Shown here piece by piece: positions 54,460 through 64,000 of a DNA stretch of 64,000 bases; position 1 is the stretch's first letter; each line of letters opens with the position of its first letter. Under the pieces are notes generated by a model that was not told the origin of the DNA, ran no database searches, and was given only the letters and a program-made list of their open reading frames with translations. Source of the DNA: Capsicum annuum (lineage: Eukaryota > Streptophyta > Magnoliopsida > Solanales > Solanaceae); NCBI RefSeq assembly GCF_002878395.1, contig NC_061118.1:88201910-88265909 (forward strand). Direction: 5' to 3'. Made by a program: the position numbers and the translations under genes.

Positions 54460-54743
54460 CAATTTTTTTAATTTAAATTTGAATCATAAAGAAAAAAGAT
54501 AAATTCTATTTTTAATATTTTAATGATCAACAATTTATTAAATTGTGTAACTTCACATTGATAGAATTTGATGTTATTTTGAGAGGTTTTCCTTTTGAAA
54601 TAATAACATGTTTTTAAAAATAATTAAATTTATACAAGATAAATAGTAATATAATAGAATTAGTTAGTGAAAAAATTTAACATGGTTGTTGTTGCTAATG
54701 ATGTAGCTGGAAAAGACAAAATTTATAACTAGACTAAGATTAG

Positions 54744-57700
54744 ATATGGAAGTCATAGTAAGGCTGCACATTGACAAAGACAACAAAGTCGCAAAAAGGA
54801 GGTCGAAAGAAAACTTTGCAATGAGTGGAGAAAATATTTTAGAAGACGACCACAACAACTCAAAAAAGTGGAAGAAAGCTAGACAAGAAAGTAATCAGCC
54901 TAAGAAGATATTCAAGGAGAAATGCTTTAATTGTGGTAAACTTGGCCACAATTCAACAGATTGTTGTGCCTCAAAGAACGGCAAAAAGAAGAACCAAGAA
55001 AATATGGATGAATCCAAGAACGAAATGGATGATATTTGTGTCATTCTGTTTGAATGTAACTTGGTGGAAAATTCTTGAGAACGGTGGATGAATTCTGGTG
55101 CGACCCGCCATGTTTGTGCAAATAAAGAGTTGCTTGTTGCATTTTCTCCAGCTCAAAGCAAAGAGAATATCTACTGACAAACTTTGCAACTGCAAAAGTA
55201 GAAGGGACAGGAAAAGCATGCCTTAAAATAACATCAGGCAAAGTGTTGACTCTTAACAATGTCCTGTATGTACCGGAGTTAAGCAAGAACTTCATTTCTA
55301 TATCACTTATTGATAAAAATGGATTCAAAAGTGTATTAGTTTTTTGAAAAATTGTACTTAGTGAAGGAGAAGTGTACGTGGTAAAAGGCTACCTCACTGC
55401 AGTCCTATTTAAGATGAATGTAATGAATCTTGAATTCAATAAATGTTATATTTCTTCTTACTTCCTTGAGTCTAATTATTTGTGGCATGAACGATTAAGA
55501 CATGTCAATTACAAAACATTGTGAAAACTGATAATTTAGAAGTTTTGCCAAACTTTGAGTGCAATAAATCAAACTATCAATTGTGTGTGGAATCAAAGTA
55601 TGCTAAGCATTTGTAAAATTCTGTTGAAAGAAATTTCAATCCCTTAGACTTAATCCACACTGGCAGTTGTGATATGAAGTCAACACCATCTTGTGGTGGG
55701 AAAAAGAGTATTTTATAACTTTTGTTGATGATTGCACTAGGTACTATTATGTCTATTTGCTAAACAGTAAGGATGAAGCAATAGATGCATTTAGATAATA
55801 TAAAATAGAAGTTGAAAATTACTTAGAAAAAAAGATCAAAATGATAAGAAGAAATAGGGGTGGAGAATATGAATCTCCTTTTGCAAAAATATGTGTGAAG
55901 AATGGAATTGTTCATCAAAATATAGCCCTATATTCACCTCAATCTAATGGAATTACAGAAAGGAAAAACTGAACCTTAAAGGAAATGATAAATGCCTTAC
56001 TAATAAGTTTAGTTTTACCACAAAACGTGTAGGGGACACTATCCTTATAGCAAACCGAACATTCAATAGAGTGCCCCATAGTAAGATATAATCAATTCCA
56101 TATGAAAAATGGAAAGAAAGATAACCCCTCTTGAAATATTTTAAAGTATGGGGGATTCAAGCAAAAGTCCAAGTTTCTATGCCTAAAAGGGTGAAAATAG
56201 GACCTAAAATAATGGATTGCGTTTACATAGGATGTGCTAAAAGTAGTAAAGCATGTCATTTTTTTGTTCATAAATTTGAACATCTGAATATCACTAAAAA
56301 TATGATAATTGAATCAAATAATGTTGAGTTCATTGAACATATTTATCTATATAAAACTAGAAATTAACAGTCTAGTGGGGGATCTAAACAACCTCGAGAT
56401 GAACCAAATAAGGATGTACATAATGATGAGAATCAAAGACATAGTACATGTCAAAGAATGTCAACTTTATTTTGATCAGATTTTGTAACATTTCTCTTAG
56501 AAAATGAGCCTCAATCATTTAATGAAAAAAAGACGTCTTCAGACTCATTCTTTAGGAAAGAGGTAGTTAATAGTGAGATTGATTCAATCACCATAAGTGA
56601 GATTTGAAAGATCTTCCTCCAAGAAATAATCCTTTAGGTTCTAAATGGGTTTTCAAATAGAATATGAAAGTGGATGGTACTATAGACAAATACAAGGAAA
56701 GACTATTAGTAAAAGGCTATAAATAGGAGGAAGGCCTTGATTACTTTCATACATACTTGTCTGTAATGAGGATAACATCAATTCGAATGTTAATTGCCTT
56801 GGTGGTGGTATATGGTCTTGAAATCCAACAAATGAATGTGAAAACAGCATTCCTAAATGGAGAATTGTAGGAAGAAATTTACATGGAATAGCCTAAGGGT
56901 TTTGTTGTTCCAGGTAAAGAGAAGAAGGTGTGAACTTGTTAAGTCACTTTATGGACTAAACAAGCACATAAATAGTGAAATGGGAAGTTTGATCAAACTA
57001 TGATGGTAAATGGGTTTAAGATAAACGAATGTGATAAATATGTTTACATCAAAGACTCTCCAAATCACAATGTCATTATTTGTTTGTATGTGGGTGATAC
57101 GTTGGTCATTAGTAGAGACATTTTTGACATAAATGCTATGAAATGAATGTTTGAGAGCAAGTCTGATATGAAAAACCTTACAGTTGTGGATGTGATCTTA
57201 GGAATAAGAATCCATAGAACTCCACAATAATTGCCATCATAGACTCATTACATCGAAAAGGTACTTGACAAGTTGAAGTATTTTGAATTCGGTATTGCCT
57301 AGACTCCATTGGACGTGAACTTTGCACTTCAAAAGAATGAAGGTGAAAGTGACTCACAGTTGGACTAGCAAGAGTGTTGGGATGTTTCATGTATATAATG
57401 AATTATACACTTCCATACATAGCATATGCTATTAGTAAGTTAAGTCGCTACACGGATAATCCCAATAAAACTCATTATATGGCAATGAAAAGAGATTTGG
57501 GTATCTTAAATACACTCAATACTATGCTTTGCATTATAATGAATATCCCATGGTAATTAAAGGATATAGTGATGTAATTTGTATTTCCAGATCAAAGAAA
57601 GTAAAATCCATGAGTGGATATGTATTTACTATGAGTGAAGGAGCAGTTTCTTGGAAATAGTTCAAACAGACATGTATTGCTTGCTTTATAATGGAATCTG

Positions 57701-58080
57701 AGCTTATCGTATTAGATAAAGCCAGTGGAGAAGCAGAATGGCTCTAGAATTTCTTTGAAGACATTTCTTACTGGCCCAAACCAGTGGCACTAGTATGTAT
57801 AAATTGTGATATCCAAGCGGCGATAGGTAGGGCATGGAGCATGATGTATAATGATAAATCTCATCATATATGATGAAGATATAACACCGTTAGAGAGCTT
57901 CTCTCTAATTGAATTATCATTTTTAAATATGTAAAGTCAAAGGATAATGTGTCGGATCAACTTATAAAAGGCCTATCTAGAGAGGAAGTTGAGAGAATAT
58001 CCAAGAGAATTGGTTTGCGGCCTAGGACAAGTCAGCATAACAGTAACTCTACCTCAAAGATTGGAGATCCCAAGAGCTAG
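54744..58080 (+). pseudogene. Ty1/copia polyprotein, copy 5, 5'-truncated and decayed
   Basis: Similarity to copy 6 starts abruptly inside gag near 54744. Order: zinc knuckle C-FN-C-GKLG-H-NSTD-C (54923-54964); protease WMNSGATRHVCANKELL with Asn for the catalytic Asp; pre-integrase LWHERLRHVNYKTL; integrase pieces ending SPQSNGITERKN; RT from about 56570 (MRITSIRMLIALVVVYGLEI; catalytic box YVGDTLVIS with Gly for the first Asp); RNase H (SGYVFTMSEGAVSWK; KSKDNVSDQLIKGLSREEVE) ending TAG 58078-58080. Protease upstream of integrase upstream of RT is the copia order. Numerous stops and frameshifts. Confidence 0.9.
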
Positions 58081-58635
58081 GTTCAAGGATATCAAACAAA
58101 TTTTTGTCTTATAGGTTCAACATTGTCAATATTCCCTACCCATTCTTATGATGTAGACAATGTTTAGTAAATAAGGATAAGGTTTGTGGTGTGAAACTTT
58201 TTAATGATTATCTAAATTTGGAAAATTTGACCAAATATTTTAATCTATTGGATTGAACATTTAGAAATCACCTATGTGAGGGTGAAGTGGAAGTCTCTTT
58301 AAGTAGAGTGTTAGTAAAGGCCTATTATCTAAGCTCTCATGAAATCAGGACGTGTTCATAGGTGAAACAAACAAAATTGTGAGAACCACAAATAGTAAAA
58401 GGTTGGTTGTGTGACATGTGTTGTCCAGGTGTACATTAAAGATCGATAATTCAAAGATATCAAATCTACCATTTGATCGAGTGCATCCAATGCATGTTCA
58501 CTAAGGAAAGTTCAAAGGGAAACCCGCTTATCTAGGTGCAATTAGTTTTTGCTTAATAATCATATACCTGCCCATAAATTCTTCATGAGATAGACATTAC
58601 CCATTCATGTGGGGTATTGTCAGGTTCAAGTTGAA
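58081..58635 (+). other. 3' untranslated region of copia copy 5
   Basis: Non-coding; ends near TTCAAGTTGAATG, a weak polypurine-like stretch before the probable LTR start. No gene seen. Confidence 0.5.
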
Positions 58636-59088
58636 TGTGTGAATGTTAAATGGAGGGAATTGGTGGAGGAAAAAAATTAGATAATATTTAAAAAGGAAAA
58701 TGTACTAAAAAATAAGGAAAGTCTACTAATTCTCCCACATTGGTGGGAGAAAGAAACGTTCATATGTTCTTACTAAGAAACAAATATCCACATGGATAGC
58801 GAGGAAAGAACAAAGAGGTGCCTCGCACCATCATCGTTGTCTCTCGCTTAGCTCAGCTTCAGATTCGGGTTTGGACTTGTCAAATGATTGATCGATGAGA
58901 TTAATTTTTTAGACAAATTTTATTTGAAACTTGTAGAAAAAATAAAGTTTTAATCCAAAAATCCAATGGAATAATTTTGTCCATATACGTGCACATTTCA
59001 GATGCCATGCAAATACATGCACAGTATATCTCGAAAGAAATGCATGCTTTAGAGAAAAAAGATACACTGGTTTGGAAAAGGAGCAACC

Positions 59089-59235
59089 TGTAGACGCAGG
59101 TCAAGTGCAGACCTGGTGTAGGCTAGCTCTGCCTGGCGCAGGTCAGGCACTGAAGCCACTGGAATGGATGAAACATTACCTGTGGCTGCAGGTCAAGCGC
59201 AGCTCCAGTACAGATTGGCTGTAGGTAACGTGACT
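59089..59235 (+). repeat. GC-rich inverted/tandem words upstream of copia TATA
   Basis: GCAGGTCAAGTGCAG, GGCGCAGGTCAGGCAC and GCAGGTCAAGCGCAG repeat with reverse-complementary partners (GACCTG, CTGCG-like). A GC-rich island in AT-rich surroundings about 60 bp before TATAAATA (59297). Confidence 0.6.
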
Positions 59236-59295
59236 ATTCAGTAACAATGCTATTTTCCAGAACCAATGTTTTCTATACGAAGGGACACCTAATGG

Positions 59296-59304
59296 CTATA
59301 AATA
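59296..59304 (+). promoter_or_regulatory. TATA box of copia LTR
   Basis: CTATAAATA followed by CCTAACTTATTCC, the likely transcription start of copia copy 6. Confidence 0.5.
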
Positions 59305-59980
59305 CCTAACTTATTCCTCAGGTAGAAAGATAATTTTAAGATCTATAAAACACTTCTTGTCTTCTAAAAACTCATTGTGATCATCTTCCATTAAGTGAAT
59401 TTGATGAATTTAATAGTTTAAGGTACTGCTACTATCGAATTGTGAGCCATTTTATCTTGGGAGTAAAAATTTGGGAACCTCGGGTATATGATGGGAATTA
59501 ATTCCTTAAGGATAGTCTATGAATTCAAAGGACTTGGCTCAAATTCCGTTTCATCTTTTTTTCTTTCAGAATATTATTTAACACACTTTTATTGAAAGGT
59601 CATTTTTTATATTGTGTTGAAGGTGTTGAAACTTTAAGTTGTTCTTTACAAATTTGGTCCTGAACTTAGTTGAAGTTTATGGGAAGTAACATACAAATTT
59701 TATACTACTCGAAACAATAATCTTAAGGAATTAAATTTTCATAATTTGAATTGTTTGGTTTCTAGAGATTAAAGCTTTATGCTTTCTACTCTGTTTGAAC
59801 TTAACAAGTGATTTGAAGACATAAAGACTTTATCACAAGTTAAAGGTCATGTGGTTGATGATTGGAAGACGTAAAAACTTCATCGTTAAACTAGAAATAA
59901 GTAGTGTTTAAAGTTGTTACAAACTTATAAATTGGTATTTTGATATACTAAAGTTGACTGTCTTTTGGTGACAGGAAAAA

Positions 59981-62900
59981 ATGACTAAAAATAGTCATGT
60001 TAATGATGCTGGGACAAAGGTGCTAGAAACGAATTCTACTACAACTAGTCGTACAAGTGCTCCACAGGCAATGGCACCAGTAGAGTAACCCAGAAAATTC
60101 ATGGGTGTTGAATTTAAAAGGTGGCAATGGAAGATGTTCTTCTACCTTACAACCTTGTATCTTTAAAGATTTACATCAGAAGAAGCTCCATAATTTCTCA
60201 AAGAAACTTCGGACTGGGAACGATTTGTTGTTGTGGAAGAGTGGAAATATTCTGATTTTCTATATAGGAATTACATTCTAAATGGCCTCCAAGATGGCCT
60301 ATTCAATGTGTATAGTGGTATGAAGACATCAAAAGAGTTATGGAGTGAGATAGAAATAAAATAAAAGATTGAGGATGATGGAGCAAAAAAGTTCTTATTG
60401 CAAGATTCCTTGAGTATAAAATGATTAACAGCAAGTGTGTCGTATCTCAAATACAGGAATTGAAAGTTATCATCCACGATCTCTTTGCGAAAGGTATGAG
60501 TTTGGTGAATACCTTATTTCAACATTTTTAAAATGTTCTTAATGTTCACATGAACTTTATTGTAGGTTTGGTTGTGAACGAGGCATTTCAAGTTGCTGCA
60601 ATAATAGAGAAGTTACCACCTATGTGGAATGATTTCAAGAATTACTTGAAATATAAATGAAAGGAGTTAAAAGTTGAAGATCTCATAGTAAAGATGCGTA
60701 TTGAAGAAGACAACAAAGCCACAGAAAGGAGGTCAAATGGAAATTTTACAATGAGTGGAGCAAACATTGTAGAAGATGATCACAACAACTCGAAAAAAGC
60801 GGAAGAAAGCTAGACAAGAAGCAATCAACCTAAGAAGAAATTCAATGGGAAATGCTTTAATAGTGGAAACATTGTCCATAAGTCAACAGATTTCCATGCC
60901 CCAAAGAAAGGTAAAAAGAATGACCAAGAAAATATGGCTTAATACAAGAATGAAATGGACGATCTATGTGTCATGCTGTCTGAATGTAATTTAGTGGAAA
61001 ATCCTTGAGAATGGTGGATGGATTCTGGTTCCACGCACCACGTTTGTGCAAATAAAGAGTTGGTTGCTGTATTTACTCCCACTCAAGGTGAAGGTAAGAT
61101 CTATATGGAAAACTCTACAACTACAAAATTTGAAGGAATAGGAAAAGTCTACCTGAAAATGACATCTGGCAAAGTGTTGACTCTTTACAATGTCCTTTAT
61201 GTACCGAAGTTAAGGAAGAACTTCATTTTTGTATAACTTCTTGATAAAAATAGATTCAAAAGTGTATTTGTTTCCTAAAAAATTATACTTAGTAAAGGAG
61301 AAGTGTACGTCGGAAAAGGCGACCTCACTGCAAGCCTATTTAAGATGAATGTAATGAATGTTGAAATCAATAAATATTATGTTTCTTCTTACTAGAGTCT
61401 AATAATTTGTGAAATGAACTATTAGGACATGTCAATTACAAAACTTTGTGAAAACTAATAACATAGAAGTTTTGCCAAAGTTTGAGTGCAATAAATCAAA
61501 ATATCAAGTGTGTGTGGAATCAAAGTATGCTAAGTATCTGTAAAAGTCTGTTGAAAGGAATTACAATTCCTTAGACTTAATCCACACTGACATTTCTAAT
61601 ATAAAATCAATATCATCTTGTGGTGGGAAAAAGTATTTTATAACTTTTATTGATGATTGCACTAGGTACTATTATTTCTATTTGCTAAACAATAAGGATG
61701 AAGCAATAGATGCGTTTTAACAATATAAAATAGAAGTTGAACATCACTTAGAGAAAAAAAATCAAAATGATAAAAACCGATAGGGGTGGAGAATATGAAT
61801 CTCCCTTTGAGAAAATATGTGTAGAGAATGAAATTGTCTATCAAAATATGGCCCTATATTCACCTCAATCTAAAGGAATAGCGGAAATGAAAAAACAAAC
61901 CTTAAAGGAAATGATGAATGACTTACTAATAAGTTTAAGTTTACGGCAAAAATTATGGGGGGAAGCTATCCTTACAGCTAAATGAATAGTCAATAGAGTT
62001 CCCCATAGTAAGACACAATCAATTACATATCAAAAATGGAAAGATAGGAAACCCAACTTGAAATATTTCAAAGTGTAGTGATGTCTAGCAAAAGTCCAAG
62101 TTCCTATGCCTTTAAGGGAGAAAATAGGACCTAAAACCGTGGACTGTGTGTTCATAGGATATGCTAAAAGTAGTAAAGCATATCGTCTTTTTGTTCATAA
62201 ATCTGAACATCTTGATATCAATGAAAATACAATAATTGAATTAGATGATGCCGAGTTCATTGAATATATTTATCCGTATAAAGCTAGACATGAACAGTCT
62301 AGTGGAGGGTCTAAACGACCTCGAGATGAACTAAGTGAGGATGTACATAATGATGAGAATCCAAGACACAGTGCACATCAAAGAGCATCAACTTTATTTG
62401 GATAAAATTTTCTAACATTTCTCTTATAAAATAAGCCTCAAACATTTAAAGAAGCAATGGCATCTTCAGACTTATCCTTTTGGAAAGAGGCAGTCAATAG
62501 TGAGATTGATTAAATCTTAAGCAACCATATGTGAGAATTGATTGATCTTCCTCCAAAAAATAAACCTTTAGGTTCTAAATAGATCTTCAAAAGAAAGATG
62601 AAAGTGGATAGTACTATTTATAAATACAAGGCAATACGTATTGTAAAAGGCTTTAAATAGAAGGAAGGCCTTGATTACTTTGATACATACACACTTTTAA
62701 TGAGGATAACGTCAATTTGGATGTTAATTGCCTCAGCGGTGGTATATGGTCTTGAAATCCATCAAATAGATATGAAAACAACATTCCTAAATGGAGAATT
62801 AAAGGAACTAATTTACAAGGAACAGCCTGAGGGTTTTATGGTTCCAAGGAAAGAAAAAAAGGTGTGTAAACTTGTTAAGTCACTTTATGGTCTAAAACTA

Positions 62901-63994
62901 GCACCTAAATAGTGGAATGTGAAGTTTGACAAAACCATATTGGCAAACGGGTTTAAGATAAATGAATGTGATAAATACGTTTACATTAAAGACACTCCAA
63001 ACACAAGGTCATTATTTGTTTGTATATGGATGATATGTTGATCATTAGTAGAGACATTTCTGACATAAATACTACGAAATGAATGCTTGAGAGCAAGTTT
63101 GATATTAAAAACCTTGGAGTTGCAAATGTGATCTTAGGAATAAGAATCCATAGAAATCCACAAGGATTGGCATTATCACAGTCTCATTACATCGAAAAGG
63201 TACTTGACAAGTTGAAGTATTTGGAATTTGGTATTGCCTAGACTCCATTAAATGTGAGCTTTGCACTTTAAAAGAATGAAGGTGAAAGTGATTTACAGTT
63301 GGTATACGCATGAGAGTTAGGATGTTTGATGTATCATGAATTGTACATGGTGAAACATAGAAAGTGCTATTAGTAAGTTAAGTCGGTACATGAATAATCT
63401 CAATAAAACTCATTGGATGGAAATGAAAAAAGTTGGGGATATCTTAAATACACTCAAGACTATGTTTTGCATTATAATAAATATCCTGCAGTAATTGAAG
63501 GATATAGTGATCCAAATTGGTTCACTGAATTAAATAAAGTAAAATCCATGAGTGGATATGTATTTAATATAGGTTGAGGAGAAGTTTCTTGGAAATCATC
63601 CAAACAGATATGTATTGCTCGCTCCAAAATAGAATATGAGTTTATCACATTGGATAAAGCTGGTGAAGAAGCAAAATGGCATAAAAATTTCTTTGAAGAT
63701 ATTTTTTATTATACCAAACTAGTGGCACCAGTATGTATACAATATAATAGTCAAACAGTGATAAGTAGGGTAAGGAGCATGATGTATAACGATAAATCTC
63801 ATCATATAAGATGAAGACATAAAACAGTTAGAGAACTTATCTCTAGAGGAATTATCATTGTTGACTATGTAAAGTAAAAGAATAATGAGTTAGGTCCACT
63901 TACAAAAGGCCTATCCAGAGATGGGGTTGAGAGAACATACAAGGGAATGGGTTTATGGCCTAGGATAAGTCCGCATAGCGGTAACTTTTCCTAA
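59981..63994 (+). pseudogene. Ty1/copia polyprotein, copy 6, near full length but broken
   Basis: The ATG at 59981 starts MTKNSHVNDAGTKVLETNST; gag continues FMGVEFKRWQWKMFFYLTTL past stops. The zinc knuckle is damaged (CFNSGNIVHKSTDF: Cys and Gly replaced, last Cys lost). Protease WMDSGSTHHVCANKELVAVF keeps its Asp (61018). Integrase includes DCTRYYYFYLL, then IKTDRGGEYESPFEKICVEN (second catalytic Asp) and SPQSKGIAEMKKQTL. RT: MRITSIWMLIASAVVYGLEI, EQPEGFMVPRKEKKVCKLVK, YGLKLAPK, and YMDDMLIIS with both catalytic Asp. RNase H ends MGLWPRISPHSGNFS then TAA 63992-63994. Less decayed than copy 5 but with many stops. Confidence 0.9.
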
Positions 63995-64000
63995 GAGACT

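Larger units (their letters stand above)
58636..59980 (+). repeat. Copia LTR and 5' leader shared by copies 5 and 6
   Basis: The probable LTR start is TGTGTGAATGTTAAATGGAG (58636). The LTR's right edge is not clear; I see no convincing primer site, so LTR and leader are given together up to the gag ATG at 59981. The leader ends TTTTGGTGACAG (a possible splice acceptor) eight bases before that ATG. It is the only LTR-like segment between the two copia bodies. Confidence 0.55.

Noticed and set aside
1..64000. CRISPR array in the 21-bp repeats
   Set aside because: Units are contiguous and palindromic without unique spacers, in a plant genome with no cas genes.
1..64000. tRNA or rRNA genes
   Set aside because: The only tRNA-like matches are retroelement primer-binding sites; no cloverleaf or rRNA sequence recognised.

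Overview
The window is a gene-poor, repeat-rich stretch of a plant nuclear genome, most likely Solanaceae. This rests on chromodomain Ty3/gypsy, Athila-type and Ty1/copia retroelements, very AT-rich spacers and a DUF1985/Ulp1-type transposon gene. A Capsicum-like genome is my best guess from family resemblance; nothing in the sequence proves it. I see no intact conserved single-copy host gene, rRNA or tRNA.

Layout. 1-5800: 3' part of a decayed chromovirus (pol plus a 2.87-kb 3' LTR), inserted exactly into the Ulp1-peptidase exon of a minus-strand DUF1985/Ulp1 gene (5801-8787). 8.8-22.3 kb: accessory-type sequence with no LTR element. It holds tandem repeats of about 182, 93, 246 and 360-390 bp, ten clusters of a 21-bp-phased palindromic repeat (core ATCTGTTGCAACAGAT), a long 222-bp-arm inverted repeat made of gene fragments, two promoter-plus-small-ORF units ending in poly-Asn, and a MuDR-type transposase N-terminus. 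The DUF1985, Ulp1 and MuDR pieces suggest a degraded Mutator-like (MULE) neighbourhood. 22.36-32.78 kb: two minus-strand chromovirus copies in series (internal A, LTR1, internal B, LTR2). 32.8-35.6 kb: non-coding, with LTR debris. 35.6-54.14 kb: two plus-strand Athila-type elements in series; the first carries gag, protease, RT/RNase H, integrase and a 3' ORF, and the second only gag plus an env-like ORF. 54.14-54.46 kb: an Athila LTR remnant inside a LINE fragment. 54.7-64 kb: two plus-strand Ty1/copia copies in series.

Two patterns run across the window. Three unrelated retroelement families all show 'internal-one LTR-internal' tandems, as expected from recombination between LTRs. Several promoter-bearing segments have a GC-richer, self-complementary tandem array about 50-130 bp upstream of a TATA-like box. 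The most promising candidates for something undescribed are the 21-bp palindromic repeat system, the composite gene-fragment hairpin at 13.5-14.0 kb, and the small poly-Asn gene at 17.2-17.64 kb. All coding calls come from reading by eye; no database search was possible.
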